Shown in pieces: positions 17,117 through 26,388 of a DNA stretch of 39,090 nucleotides. The translations under genes and the position numbers were made by a program. The stretch spans positions 1 to 39,090 of the forward strand of contig NZ_LDSL01000129.1 of NCBI RefSeq assembly GCF_001476815.1, read 5' to 3'. The first letter of the stretch is position 1; the number at the start of each line of letters is the position of its first letter. Origin of the DNA: Pseudacidovorax intermedius. GTDB lineage: Bacteria; Pseudomonadota; Gammaproteobacteria; Burkholderiales; Burkholderiaceae_C. The notes beneath the pieces are model-generated. The model did not search any database, had not been told where the DNA came from, and worked only from the letters and a program-made list of their open reading frames with translations.

Positions 17117-18832
17117 ATGCACCATGGCGCCTCCCTCATCAGCACGATCGCCGCCGCCCTGGGGCTGGCCCTCGCCCTCGGCTTCATCGCGGCGCGGCTC
17201 AAGCTGCCGGCGCTGGTGGGCTACCTGCTGGCGGGGGTACTGATCGGGCCCTTCACGCCGGGCTTCGTCGCCGACGCGGACATCGCCGCCCAACTGGCGG
17301 AGATCGGCGTCATGCTGCTGATGTTCGGCGTCGGCCTGCACTTCTCGCTGGACGATCTGCTGCAGGTGCGGCGCATCGCGCTGCCGGGGGCGCTGGTGCA
17401 GATCGCCGCCGCCACCTGCATGGGCGGACTGCTGGCGCTGTGGTGGGGCTGGAGCCTGGGCGCGGCGCTGGTGTTCGGCCTCGCGCTGTCGGTGGCCAGC
17501 ACGGTGGTGCTGCTGCGGGCGCTGGAAAGCCTGGGCATCCTGGACACCCACACCGGCCGCATCGCCGTCGGCTGGCTGGTGGTCGAAGACCTGGCCATGG
17601 TGCTCGTGCTGGTGCTGCTGCCGCCGCTGGCGCAGGTCCTTGGCGGCCGTGCCGAGGCCGGCTCGGACGGATCCATGGCCTCGCTGGGCCGCACGCTCGG
17701 CATGACGCTGCTGCAGGTCGGCGGCTTCGTGGCGCTGATGCTGGTGGTCGGCCGCCGGCTGTTTCCCTGGCTGCTGTGGCAGGTCACGCGCACGGGCTCG
17801 CGCGAACTGTTCACCCTGTGCGTCGTGGCGGCGGCGGTGAGCATCGCCTTCGCCTCGGCGTCGCTGTTCGGCGTGTCGTTCGCGCTCGGGGCGTTCTTTG
17901 CCGGCATGGTGATGCGGGAGTCGGAATTCAGCCATCGCGCGGCCGAGGAATCGCTGCCCCTGCGCGACGCCTTCGCCGTGCTGTTCTTCGTGTCAGTGGG
18001 CATGCTGTTCGACCCGACGGTGCTCGTCACCCGGCCGCTGCAGGTGCTGGCGGTGGTAATGGTGATCGTGGTGGGCAAGTCGGTGGCGGCCTGCCTGCTG
18101 GTGCTGGCCTTCCGCTACCCGCTGGCGACGGCGCTGACGGTGAGTGCGAGCCTGGCGCAGATCGGCGAGTTCTCGTTCATCCTGCTGGCGCTGGGCCTGC
18201 GCCTGGAACTGCTGCCGCCCGAGGCGCAGAGCCTGGTGCTGGCGGGCGCCCTGGTGTCGATTGCGACCAATCCGCTGTGGTTCGGCGCGATCCAGCCGAT
18301 CCTGAACTGGCTGCGGCTGCATTCGTCGCTGGCGCGGCGGCTGGAGGCGCGCGACGATCCGCTGGCCGAACTTCCGGCGACGACGGCGGCGCGCTATCTC
18401 TCCAGGCAGGTGGTGCTGGTCGGCTATGGCCGCGTGGGGCGCCGCATCGCGACGCAGCTTCGTACGCACGACATCCCCTTCGTCGTCGCGGACCAGAACC
18501 GCGAACTGGTCGAGCGTCTGCGGGAAGAGGGCGGGGCGGCCGTCTGGGGCGATGCGGCCGAGCCGTCCGTGCTGATCCAGGCGCACATCGCGCGGGCGCG
18601 CGTGCTGGTGGTGGCCATCGCCGACCCGCTGAACGTGCGGCAGATGATCGAGACGGCCCGCACGCTCAACCCCGAGGTGGAAGTCGTGCTCCGCAGCCAC
18701 AACGAGGACGAGGCGCAGCTGTTGCGCCAGGAGCTTGCCGCGACCGTGTACCTGGGCGAGCACGAACTGGCCCAGGCCATGGCGGTGGACGTGGTCCGGC
18801 GCGCGGTTCCGGTCCCGGCCGCCGCTTCCTAG
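17117..18832 (+). CDS. Monovalent cation:proton antiporter, KefB/YbaL type (CPA2)
   Basis: The 571-residue protein has a long multi-span exchanger domain (about 1-380, ending in ATNPLWFGAIQPI) followed by a TrkA-N/RCK nucleotide-binding domain from about residue 430 (LVGYGRVGRRIATQL, then DAAEPSVLIQAHIARARVLVVAI). LAEIGVMLLMFGVGLHFSLDDLL is the KefB/YbaL hallmark. Such proteins exchange K+ or Na+ for H+ and are gated by NAD(H) or glutathione adducts. I chose the ATG at 17117. It ends four bases from a convergent gene. No KefF/KefG ancillary gene is adjacent, so YbaL-like is the better label. Confidence 0.9.
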   Translation: MHHGASLISTIAAALGLALALGFIAARLKLPALVGYLLAGVLIGPFTPGFVADADIAAQLAEIGVMLLMFGVGLHFSLDDLLQVRRIALPGALVQIAAATCMGGLLALWWGWSLGAALVFGLALSVASTVVLLRALESLGILDTHTGRIAVGWLVVEDLAMVLVLVLLPPLAQVLGGRAEAGSDGSMASLGRTLGMTLLQVGGFVALMLVVGRRLFPWLLWQVTRTGSRELFTLCVVAAAVSIAFASASLFGVSFALGAFFAGMVMRESEFSHRAAEESLPLRDAFAVLFFVSVGMLFDPTVLVTRPLQVLAVVMVIVVGKSVAACLLVLAFRYPLATALTVSASLAQIGEFSFILLALGLRLELLPPEAQSLVLAGALVSIATNPLWFGAIQPILNWLRLHSSLARRLEARDDPLAELPATTAARYLSRQVVLVGYGRVGRRIATQLRTHDIPFVVADQNRELVERLREEGGAAVWGDAAEPSVLIQAHIARARVLVVAIADPLNVRQMIETARTLNPEVEVVLRSHNEDEAQLLRQELAATVYLGEHELAQAMAVDVVRRAVPVPAAAS

Positions 18833-18835
18833 TGC

Positions 18836-19240
18836 CTACAGGTCTTCGATCACCAGGGCGCGGTAACGCTGCCCCATCACGAAGGGCGTTCCGTCCAGTC
18901 CGGCGCGCAGGGCCTCGACGGCCTCGTCGTCGTCGGTGCGCACCAGGAGGCCCGCATGGCCTTCGCGGGCCAGCTTGATGTAGGCCCGCACCGTGGCGCC
19001 CTCCGTGCCGGGCGAGGGCAGCGGGTTGTCGGCATCGCTGGCGGTGGGTCCGATCTGGTCGATGATGGCCTGCGGCGTCACGAAGGCGATGTCCGCGCCG
19101 GGCACTCCAGCCTCCGACAGCTTTGCTGCGGCGTCGCGCGCCGCCGACTCGTCCGCGAACATCAACATCGTGTGGCCGGTCGGATAGAAGGTCTTGCCGA
19201 GGGTGGACAGCATCTCGGGCGTCAAGGCAAAAGGCGTCAT
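18836..19240 (-). CDS. Conserved-looking hypothetical protein, 134 residues
   Basis: A soluble, acidic 134-residue protein with alternating helix/strand character (FYPTGHTMLMFADESAARDAAAKL; GHAGLLVRTDDDEAVEALRAGL), which suggests two ferredoxin-like or general-stress-protein-like repeats. I do not recognise a family with confidence. CCAGGAGACGCCC precedes the ATG at 19240, a strong ribosome binding site that fixes the start; longer upstream frames lack support. It is divergent from the membrane-protein gene at 19436. Confidence 0.7.
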   Translation of the reverse strand: MTPFALTPEMLSTLGKTFYPTGHTMLMFADESAARDAAAKLSEAGVPGADIAFVTPQAIIDQIGPTASDADNPLPSPGTEGATVRAYIKLAREGHAGLLVRTDDDEAVEALRAGLDGTPFVMGQRYRALVIEDL

Positions 19241-19435
19241 GGGCGTCTCCTGGGTCGAAGGAGGCCGGAGCGCGGCCTCGCCGACGAAAGGTAGACGTGT
19301 GGCGCCGAACCGTTGTAGGAACGCGGCCTGCAAGGGAGCCCGAGATTGTCAACTAACTCACATTTTTGTTAAATTTGTGTCGAGTTGTTCGAACGCGATG
19401 CGCTTTTCGCACGTTCGTCCGCCTACCATCGTGGC
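19241..19435. promoter_or_regulatory. Divergent AT-rich promoter region
   Basis: Within 195 non-coding bases, 19347-19395 is strikingly AT-rich. It contains cacattt (19361-19367) and aaatttgtg (19371-19379), which can pair as an imperfect dyad. It probably carries promoters for both flanking genes; no regulator site is recognised. Confidence 0.4.
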
Positions 19436-20029
19436 ATGAGGAACGGTGTTGCCCTGCGTTTGATCACTTTCGTCGTTGCGAGCGCGCTGCTTGCAGGCGC
19501 CGGTGCGGCGCTGTGGTTCATGCCGCCGCAGACCTCGGCGGAATGGGCGGCATGGGTTCAGGCAGCCGGCGTCTGCGCGGCGCTCGGGCTGGCGTTGCGG
19601 CTGCAGTACATGGCGAGCCGGCAGGCCTCGCGGCAGGCCGACCGCGTGGCCACGCTGTTCGCCGCCAACATGCACTGGGTGTTCCGCGAGCTCAGCGACG
19701 CCTGCATCAAGCGCGCGTGGGCCGACTTTGCCGTCCACCGCCGGGTGCTGCAGGAGGTGCTGGCCCAGGGTCGCGAAGTGAGCCTGCAGCAACTCGACGG
19801 TTCGGGCCTCGCCATGGTGACCAGCCTGCGCGCCATGGGCGTGGAAGGGCTGGAGATGGTCGCCACGCATACCCCGCAGGGCGACTGGCACCACCTGCAC
19901 CGCTATTTCGAGAAGCGCCTGCCCAGCATCGCCGGCTGGCTGGCGCTGTACGGCCACCCTCCGGAAAGCAGCGGGCCGACCGACTACCAGGGCCTGCGCA
20001 CCTCCTTCGGGCAGTTCGAGTCGCGGTAG
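19436..20029 (+). CDS. Hypothetical two-span membrane protein
   Basis: The 197-residue protein has two N-terminal hydrophobic segments (about 6-26 and 35-52) followed by a roughly 140-residue, mainly helical cytosolic domain with Trp-rich features (HWVFRELSDACIKRAWADF; GDWHHLHRYFEKRLPSIAGWLALYG). No known motif is recognised. ATG at 19436 is the start giving an intact first span. It ends 18 bases from the convergent transporter gene. Confidence 0.65.
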   Translation: MRNGVALRLITFVVASALLAGAGAALWFMPPQTSAEWAAWVQAAGVCAALGLALRLQYMASRQASRQADRVATLFAANMHWVFRELSDACIKRAWADFAVHRRVLQEVLAQGREVSLQQLDGSGLAMVTSLRAMGVEGLEMVATHTPQGDWHHLHRYFEKRLPSIAGWLALYGHPPESSGPTDYQGLRTSFGQFESR

Positions 20030-20047
20030 GCGCCGCCTTTTGCGCCC

Positions 20048-21574
20048 TCAGTGCGGAATCTCGGCGGGCGTGGCCGGGCTGGCCGGCGGCTTGCGGATCA
20101 GCAGGAGCAGCGGGATTGCCACGACGGTCAGGACCATCATGACCCAGAAGTCGTCGAGGTACGCGACCATGGTCGCCTGCCGCGTCACTTCGGCGTTGAG
20201 CACGGCAAGACCGGCCTGGCTGCCGATGTCCAGACCCGGCGGCAGGCCGGCCAGACCCTGGTTGCCGGGGCCCACCAGCGCCGACAGGTTGGCATGGGCG
20301 CGGCCGGCGCCCTCGGTCAGCAGCGTCTGCACGACCGAGATGCCGACGCTGCTGCCGATGTTGCGCACCAGGCTGAAGATCGGCGTGCCCTCGTGCCGCA
20401 GACGGGCGGGCAGGGTGGCGAAGGTGGCAGTGGACAGCGGCACGAAGGTGAAGCCGATGCCCAGGCCCTGGATGAAGCCCGACGCGACGATGAGGTGGCT
20501 GTCCATCTCCGGCGTGAAGCGCGTCATCTGCCACAGGGAGAAGGCGGTCATGCCGAAGCCCACCGCCATGATGGCGCGCACGTCGACGCGCTGCACCAGC
20601 CGCCCGACCACCAGCATGGCGATCATGGTGCCCACGCCGCGCGGCGCGGTGACCACGCCGGTGTAGACCACCGGATAGCCCATCAGGCCCTGCAGGAAGT
20701 TGGGCAGCAGCGAGGTGGTGGCGAACAGGATGACGCCGACCACGAAGGCGAACAGCTGGCCGGTGACGAAGTTGCGGTCCTTGAGCAGCTCGCGGTTGAG
20801 GAAGCTCACGCCCTGCACCGTCCAGGTGTGGGCCACGAAGAAGGCCATGGCGACGGCCGCGCCGGCGGCCTCCAGGCGGATCTCCCAGGAATCGAACCAG
20901 TCGAGCTGCTCGCCGCGGTCCAGGAACAGTTGCAGCAGCCCGATGCCGATGCTGAGCGTGGCGAAGCCGAAGAGATCGAGCCGCTCGGCCTTCGGCCGGC
21001 TTTCCGGCAGGAAGCGGGCGATGCCCCAGAAGGCGAGCAGCCCGACCGGCAGGTTGATGAAGAAGACCCAGCGCCAGTCGAAGTGGTCGGTCAGCCAGCC
21101 GCCCAGCAGCGGGCCCAGGATGGGGCCGACCATGATGCCCGCGCCCCAGATCGCCATGGCCTGGCCCACCTTCTCGCGCGGGTTGATGTCCAGCAGCACG
21201 GCCTGCGACAACGGCACCAGCGCGGCGCCGAACAGGCCCTGCAGCAGCCGGGCGCCGACGATCTGGGTCAGCGAGCCGGCCAGCCCGCACAGCGCCGAGG
21301 CCGCGGTGAAGCCCACCACCGACACCAGAAAAACGCGCCGGCGGCCCCACTGCCCGCAGAACCAGCCGGTGAGCGGCAGGGCGATGGCCGCGGCGACGAT
21401 GTAGGAGGTCAGCACCCAGGTGATCTGGTCCTGCGAGGCCTGCAGGCTGCCCTGCATGTGGGGCAGGGCGACGTTGGCGATGGTCGTGTCCAGCGCCTGC
21501 ATGATCGTCGCCAGCATGATGGAGACGGTGATCAGGCCGTGGTGCCGCACGGGATTCCGGGGCGTGGGCGTCAT
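20048..21574 (-). CDS. DHA2-family MFS drug exporter, EmrB type
   Basis: The 508-residue protein has the 14-span DHA2 layout. Motif D1 (QALDTTIANVALP, near residue 26), motif A (GWFCGQWGRRRVF) and antiporter motif C (GAGIMVGPILGPLLGGWL) are present. EmrB proteins export hydrophobic drugs and uncouplers using the proton gradient, normally with an EmrA adaptor and outer-membrane channel. No emrA or channel gene is adjacent. It overlaps the upstream MarR-family gene by four bases (ATGA), so repressor and pump are co-translated. Confidence 0.92.
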   Translation of the reverse strand: MTPTPRNPVRHHGLITVSIMLATIMQALDTTIANVALPHMQGSLQASQDQITWVLTSYIVAAAIALPLTGWFCGQWGRRRVFLVSVVGFTAASALCGLAGSLTQIVGARLLQGLFGAALVPLSQAVLLDINPREKVGQAMAIWGAGIMVGPILGPLLGGWLTDHFDWRWVFFINLPVGLLAFWGIARFLPESRPKAERLDLFGFATLSIGIGLLQLFLDRGEQLDWFDSWEIRLEAAGAAVAMAFFVAHTWTVQGVSFLNRELLKDRNFVTGQLFAFVVGVILFATTSLLPNFLQGLMGYPVVYTGVVTAPRGVGTMIAMLVVGRLVQRVDVRAIMAVGFGMTAFSLWQMTRFTPEMDSHLIVASGFIQGLGIGFTFVPLSTATFATLPARLRHEGTPIFSLVRNIGSSVGISVVQTLLTEGAGRAHANLSALVGPGNQGLAGLPPGLDIGSQAGLAVLNAEVTRQATMVAYLDDFWVMMVLTVVAIPLLLLIRKPPASPATPAEIPH

Positions 21575-22095
21575 GGGGCGTGCTCCCCGGCAGCGGCTGC
21601 GGCGCCATCCTCGTCCGCCGGTGCCGGCGGGCCGCCGTCCGGTTGCCAGGCGAGCAGCCCTTCGCGCGCCTTGGCCAGCAGCGTGACGAGCTGCGCCTGC
21701 TCGCCGGCGCTGAGGGTGACGAGGCCGTGCGCCAGCACTTCGTCGCTGATCGCCAAGGCCTGGTCCATGGCCTCGAGCGCGCGCGGCGTGGCATGGATCA
21801 GCTTGACGCGGCGGTCACTGGGCGAGGGCGCGCGCCGGATCCACCCGCCGGCCTCCATGCGGTCGCACAGCGTGGCCACGGCCATGGCGCTGGTCTCCAG
21901 CCGTTGCGCCAGGGCGGCCTGCGACAGCGGCGCGCTGGGCCCGGCCTGCTCGGGATGCGCCAGCGCCCAAAGCAGCCGGCATTGCGCCAGAGACAGCCCC
22001 ATGCGCTCGCGGGCCAGCCGGTCGAAGTGCCCGGCATGCAGCTTGGCCACCTGGTTGACGAGAAAACTGAAGCGTTTGGACGGGTCGAATTTCAT
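21571..22095 (-). CDS. MarR-family transcriptional regulator
   Basis: The 174-residue winged-helix protein shows the MarR pattern: dimer helices, GLSLAQCRLLWALA, the recognition region LAQRLETSAMAVATLCDRMEAGGWIRR, and the wing with PSDRRVKLIHATPRA. It likely represses itself and the coupled EmrB gene until a phenolic or drug ligand binds. The start at 22095 matches the beginning of homology (MKFDPSKRFSF); an upstream in-frame extension is rejected. The C-terminal about 20 residues are Ala/Pro/Glu-rich. Confidence 0.9.
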   Translation of the reverse strand: MKFDPSKRFSFLVNQVAKLHAGHFDRLARERMGLSLAQCRLLWALAHPEQAGPSAPLSQAALAQRLETSAMAVATLCDRMEAGGWIRRAPSPSDRRVKLIHATPRALEAMDQALAISDEVLAHGLVTLSAGEQAQLVTLLAKAREGLLAWQPDGGPPAPADEDGAAAAAGEHAP

Positions 22096-22323
22096 AAACC
22101 ACTTTATCGTAAGCCTATTTATTAAATTCACCTGACCATGATGGCCGCCGCCTCTCGGGGGACAGGACCGGGTGCGCATCGGGAGGACCTGGGAAAATGC
22201 GGTACTTGTCCGCCTGCGCGACTTCTGCGCAGCCGGCTTTCGTGTTCCTTTCCTGCGGAACGGCGGCCAACCCGGCTGCCGTTTGCCGGCCTATCTGCTC
22301 GACCGGCGTCTCCGCCAAGCCTC
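22096..22323. promoter_or_regulatory. Divergent region between MarR gene and dusA
   Basis: The first 40 bases next to the MarR gene are AT-rich (actttatcgtaagcctatttattaaatt) and probably hold its promoter and operator. The rest is GC-rich leader before dusA with no recognisable gene or site. Confidence 0.4.
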
Positions 22324-23337
22324 ATGAACGACAAGGACCTTTCCGAACCCTCGCCGGCATCGCTGCCCGTCGGCCGCCTTTCCGTGGCGCCGATGCTCGA
22401 CTGGACTGACAGGGGCTGCCGCTACTTCCATCGCCTGCTCAGCCGCCACGCCCTGCTGTACACCGAGATGGTCAACACTGGCGCGATCCTGCACGGCGAT
22501 GCGGCGCGGCACTTGCGCTTCGACGATTTCGAGCATCCCGTCGCGTTGCAGCTGGGCGGCAGCGAGCCGGCCGACCTGGCGGCCAGCGCGCGGCTGGGCG
22601 AGCAGTGGGGCTACGACGAGATCAACCTCAACTGCGGCTGCCCCAGCGAGCGGGTTCAGCGCGGTGCCTTCGGCGCCTGCCTGATGGCGGAGCCGACGCT
22701 GGTGGCCGATAGCGTGAAGGCGATGCTCGACGTGGTGAGCGTGCCTGTGACGGTCAAGCACCGCATCGGCATCGACCGGGTCGAAAGCTATGACTTCGTG
22801 CGCGACTTCGTGGGCACCGTCGCCGACGCCGGCTGCCGTCACTTCATCGTGCATGCGCGCAATGCCTGGTTGAAGGGCCTCAGCCCCAAGCAGAACCGCG
22901 AGATCCCGCCGCTGCGCTACGAGCTGGTCCACCGGCTCAAGCACGACTTTCCGCAGCTGTTCATCGCCATCAATGGCGGCATCCAGACCGATGAGCAGGT
23001 GCATGCGCAGCTGCGCCTGCTCGATGGCGTGATGGTGGGCCGCGAGGCGTACCACAACCCCTGGTGGCTTTCCCAGTGGGACAGCGCCTTCTTCGGCGAT
23101 GCGCCGCGTGCGCTGACGCGCGAGGACGTGGAAGCGCAGATGTGCGACTACATGCGGCGCGAGAAGCAGGCGCATGGCACGTCCTGGCAGTCGATCGCGC
23201 GGCACATGCTGGGCCTGCGCAACGGCCTGCCGGGGGCGCGCCGCTGGCGGCAGGTGTGGAGCGACCATCGGCTGCGCGAGCTCGGTCCGCACGAGGTCAT
23301 GGCCCGGGCGCATGCGTCCGCCACGGCCGAGGTCTGA
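22324..23337 (+). CDS. dusA: tRNA-dihydrouridine(20/20a) synthase DusA
   Basis: The 337-residue flavoenzyme has the Dus TIM barrel (about 15-255) and helical tRNA-binding tail. LSVAPMLDWTDRGCRYFHR near the N terminus and NCGCPSERVQRGAFGACLM (GCP cysteine Cys106) are DusA signatures. It reduces uridines in the tRNA D-loop using FMN and NADPH. ATG at 22324 is used; the frame is open upstream but that part shows no homology. It is monocistronic and convergent with the GntR gene. Confidence 0.95.
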   Translation: MNDKDLSEPSPASLPVGRLSVAPMLDWTDRGCRYFHRLLSRHALLYTEMVNTGAILHGDAARHLRFDDFEHPVALQLGGSEPADLAASARLGEQWGYDEINLNCGCPSERVQRGAFGACLMAEPTLVADSVKAMLDVVSVPVTVKHRIGIDRVESYDFVRDFVGTVADAGCRHFIVHARNAWLKGLSPKQNREIPPLRYELVHRLKHDFPQLFIAINGGIQTDEQVHAQLRLLDGVMVGREAYHNPWWLSQWDSAFFGDAPRALTREDVEAQMCDYMRREKQAHGTSWQSIARHMLGLRNGLPGARRWRQVWSDHRLRELGPHEVMARAHASATAEV

Positions 23338-23415
23338 CGCGGGGAGGGTGCCGGCCTTGCTGTCGTGCTGGAAGCAGGTGGCTGATGCCGCGCCGCGCCG
23401 CTCTATGGCGTCAGG

Positions 23416-23437
23416 AAAAGCGGCGCACGCCGCGCTT
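23416..23437 (-). terminator. Possible intrinsic terminator of the GntR gene
   Basis: On the minus strand aagc..ggc-gtgc-gcc..gctttt forms a stem with a two-base bulge followed by four T, directly after the GntR-family stop codon. The stem is imperfect, so support is modest. Confidence 0.35.
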
Positions 23438-24084
23438 CAGGAGGCCGCTTCCAGCCCGTTCGCGAAATGCTCGCGCATGCGCGTCTCGGCCGCCTGGGCG
23501 TCGCGCGTTTCAATGGCGGCTACTAGGGCGCGGTGCTCCGCCAGCGATTCTTCGATGCGGCCCGCCTTCAGCAGCGAGTTGTGACGGTTGAGCTTCATCA
23601 CCTTGCGCAGGTCGGCCACCATCTGGTCGCGCCAGCGGTTGTCGGCAATGGCCAGCAGCCGCATGTGGAAGCGTTCGTTGACGGCGAAGAAGTGCTCACG
23701 GTCCACCTGGCCGGGGCGTGCGGCTGCTTCCAGCTCCTCGTGCAGCGCGCGCAATTCGGCGATCTGGGCGTCGGTCGCGCGGGTCGCCACCACGCCGGCG
23801 GCGTCGCTCTCCAGCAGGGAAAGCAGGTGGTACACGTCCGCCAAGTCGCGGTCGGACACCTCGGTCACATAGGCGCCGCGGCGCAGCTTCATCGTCACCA
23901 AACCCTCGGCGGCCAAGACCTTCAGTGCCTCGCGCAGCGGCGTGCGGCTGATGCCCAGCTCTTCCGCGATGCGTAGCTCGTCGATCCAGCTGCCCGGCTC
24001 CAGTTCGCGGCGGAAGATGCGCTGGCGCAGCAGCTCCGCCACCTCTTCATAGAGCGCGCGCGGGGTGAGGGTCAGGGCAGACAT
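23437..24084 (-). CDS. GntR-family (FadR/FCD) regulator, probable regulator of the methylmalonyl-CoA locus
   Basis: The 214-residue protein has a GntR winged helix (about 5-75: ALYEEVAELLRQRIFRRELEPG, SRTPLREALKVLAAEGLV) and a C-terminal FCD domain. The FCD metal/ligand residues are visible as Asp in LLESDAAG and His in NERFHMRLL, AEHRAL and MREHFAN. FCD regulators bind small organic acids. Divergence from the methylmalonyl-CoA mutase gene predicts that it controls propionyl-CoA catabolism, with an organic acid or acyl-CoA-derived inducer; this is inference. Start at 24084 is chosen over one ten codons upstream. Confidence 0.88.
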   Translation of the reverse strand: MSALTLTPRALYEEVAELLRQRIFRRELEPGSWIDELRIAEELGISRTPLREALKVLAAEGLVTMKLRRGAYVTEVSDRDLADVYHLLSLLESDAAGVVATRATDAQIAELRALHEELEAAARPGQVDREHFFAVNERFHMRLLAIADNRWRDQMVADLRKVMKLNRHNSLLKAGRIEESLAEHRALVAAIETRDAQAAETRMREHFANGLEAAS

Positions 24085-24111
24085 GGCCGCGACTGTATCG
24101 CACAAGAGGCC

Positions 24112-24137
24112 CATAATTCATAATTGAATTCATAATT
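24112..24137. promoter_or_regulatory. Tandem AATTCATAATT repeats, candidate GntR operator
   Basis: Two perfect 11-base direct repeats, aattcataatt at 24115-24125 and 24127-24137, start 12 bases apart, with a third catAATT at 24112-24118. They lie between the divergent GntR gene and the mutase gene in an otherwise GC-rich context. Spacing near one helical turn suits side-by-side binding. The block also looks like a -10 region. Confidence 0.6.
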
Positions 24138-24223
24138 ACAGACGGCTAGACTTGCGGGATTCCCCGGGGTCGGCCAGCATGGCCGCACGGCCGGCACCAG
24201 AGGTCAAGCGAGAGAGACGAAGC

Positions 24224-26377
24224 ATGGCGGATTCCGAATTCAAGCCCTCCACCCTCGAAGACTGGGCGCGCGCCGCGGCCAGGTCGGCCCCCGGCGGCGA
24301 CGTCTCGGCGCTGAACTGGGTGACGCCGGACGGCATCACCGTCAAGCCGCTCTACACGGCGGCCGACCTGCAGGGCTTGCGCTACAGCGACACGCTTCCG
24401 GGCTTCGAGCCCTACATTCGCGGCCCGCAGGCCACGATGTACGCCGTGCGGCCCTGGACCATCCGCCAGTACGCGGGCTTCTCCACGGCCGAGGAATCGA
24501 ACGCCTTCTACCGCAAGGCGTTGGCCGCGGGCGGGCAGGGCGTCTCGGTCGCCTTCGACCTGGCCACCCACCGCGGCTACGACAGCGACCATCCGCGCGT
24601 GACCGGCGACGTGGGCAAGGCGGGCGTGGCCATCGATTCGGTGGAGGACATGAAGATCCTGTTCGACGGCATCCCGCTGGACAAGGTCAGCGTGTCGATG
24701 ACCATGAACGGCGCCGTGCTGCCCGTGCTGGCCGGCTACGTGGTGGCGGCGGAAGAGCAGGGCGTGGCGCAGAACCAGCTCAGCGGGACCATCCAGAACG
24801 ACATCCTCAAGGAGTTCATGGTCCGCAACACCTACATCTACCCGCCCGAGCCGAGCATGCGGATCATCGGCGACATCATCGAGTACACGGCGAAGCACAT
24901 GCCGAAGTTCAACTCGATCTCGATCTCCGGCTACCACATGCAGGAGGCCGGCGCGAACCAGGCGCTGGAGCTGGCCTTCACCCTGGCCGACGGCAAGGAA
25001 TACGTGAAGACCGCCATCGCCAAGGGCATGGACGTGGACGACTTCGCCGGGCGCCTGAGCTTCTTCTGGGCCATCGGCATGAACTTCTACCTGGAAGTGG
25101 CCAAGATGCGGGCCGCCCGCCTGCTTTGGTGCCGGATCATGAAGGGCTTCAACGCCAAGAACCCCAAGAGCCTGATGCTGCGCACGCACTGCCAGACCTC
25201 GGGCTGGTCGCTCACCGAGCAGGACCCGTACAACAACGTCGTGCGCACCACCATCGAGGCCATGGCCGCGGTGTTCGGCGGCACCCAGTCGCTGCACACT
25301 AACGCGCTGGACGAGGCGATTGCACTGCCCACCGAGTTCAGCGCCCGCATCGCCCGCAACACCCAGCTCATCATCCAGGAAGAGACGCACATCACCAGCG
25401 TCATCGATCCCTGGGCCGGCAGCTACATGATGGAGAAGCTCACCCAGGACATGGCCGATGCCGCCTGGGCCATCATCGAAGAGGTCGAGGTCATGGGCGG
25501 CATGACGAAGGCCGTGGACAGCGGCTGGGCCAAGCTCAAGATCGAGGCCGCCGCGGCCGAGAAGCAGGCCCGCATCGACTCCGGCCGCGACGTCATCGTG
25601 GGCGTCAACAAGTACAAGCTAAAGAACGAGGACCCGGTCGAGATCCTCGCCATCGACAACATGAAGGTGCGCGACCAGCAGGTGGCGCGGCTGCAGAAGA
25701 TCCGCGCCGCGCGCGACGGCGCGAAGGTGCAGGCGGCGCTCGATGCGCTCACCTCGGCCGCCGAAAAGAACGAGGGCAACCTGCTCGACCTGAGCATCCA
25801 GGCCATCCGCCTGCGCGCCACCGTGGGCGAGGTGTCGGACGCGCTGGAAAAGGCCTTCGGCCGCCACCGCGCCGACACGCAGAAGGTGACGGGCGTCTAC
25901 GCCGCCGCCTACGACTCGGCCGAGGGCTGGGAGGCGCTCAAGAAGGAGATCGACGCCTTCGCCGAGGACCAGGGCCGCCGCCCGCGCGTGATGATCTCCA
26001 AACTGGGCCAGGACGGCCACGACCGCGGCGCCAAGGTCGTGGCCACGGCCTTCGCCGACCTGGGCTTCGACGTGGACATGGGCCCGCTCTTCCAGACCCC
26101 CGAGGAATGCGCCCGCCAGGCCATTGAGAACGACGTGCATGCCGTGGGCGTGAGCACCCTGGCGGCCGGCCACAAGACGCTGGTGCCGGCCATCATCGAA
26201 GAGCTCAAGAAGCAGGGCGCCGACGACATCATCGTGTTCGTCGGCGGCGTGATCCCGCGGCAGGACTACGAGTTCCTGTACGAGGCGGGCGTGAAGGGCA
26301 TCTATGGGCCGGGCACTCCGATTCCGGCCAGCGCGAAGGATGTGCTGGAGCAGATCCGGGCGGCTGTCGCTGCCTGA
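24224..26377 (+). CDS. scpA: Methylmalonyl-CoA mutase, single-chain AdoCbl-dependent
   Basis: The 717-residue enzyme converts (R)-methylmalonyl-CoA to succinyl-CoA. The N-terminal TIM barrel contains [27 protein letters not shown]-type substrate residues and [18 protein letters not shown]. The C-terminal B12-binding domain carries the D-x-H-x-x-G motif ([10 protein letters not shown]), where His599 is the lower axial cobalt ligand. The length matches E. coli ScpA (about 714). ATG at 24224 follows GAGAGACGAAG; an open frame upstream is not conserved. MeaB follows 11 bases after the stop. The same window holds a probable cobalamin riboswitch at 37166. Confidence 0.97.
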   Translation: MADSEFKPSTLEDWARAAARSAPGGDVSALNWVTPDGITVKPLYTAADLQGLRYSDTLPGFEPYIRGPQATMYAVRPWTIRQYAGFSTAEESNAFYRKALAAGGQGVSVAFDLATHRGYDSDHPRVTGDVGKAGVAIDSVEDMKILFDGIPLDKVSVSMTMNGAVLPVLAGYVVAAEEQGVAQNQLSGTIQNDILKEFMVRNTYIYPPEPSMRIIGDIIEYTAKHMPKFNSISISGYHMQEAGANQALELAFTLADGKEYVKTAIAKGMDVDDFAGRLSFFWAIGMNFYLEVAKMRAARLLWCRIMKGFNAKNPKSLMLRTHCQTSGWSLTEQDPYNNVVRTTIEAMAAVFGGTQSLHTNALDEAIALPTEFSARIARNTQLIIQEETHITSVIDPWAGSYMMEKLTQDMADAAWAIIEEVEVMGGMTKAVDSGWAKLKIEAAAAEKQARIDSGRDVIVGVNKYKLKNEDPVEILAIDNMKVRDQQVARLQKIRAARDGAKVQAALDALTSAAEKNEGNLLDLSIQAIRLRATVGEVSDALEKAFGRHRADTQKVTGVYAAAYDSAEGWEALKKEIDAFAEDQGRRPRVMISKLGQDGHDRGAKVVATAFADLGFDVDMGPLFQTPEECARQAIENDVHAVGVSTLAAGHKTLVPAIIEELKKQGADDIIVFVGGVIPRQDYEFLYEAGVKGIYGPGTPIPASAKDVLEQIRAAVAA

Positions 26378-26388
26378 TCGTTGTCTGC

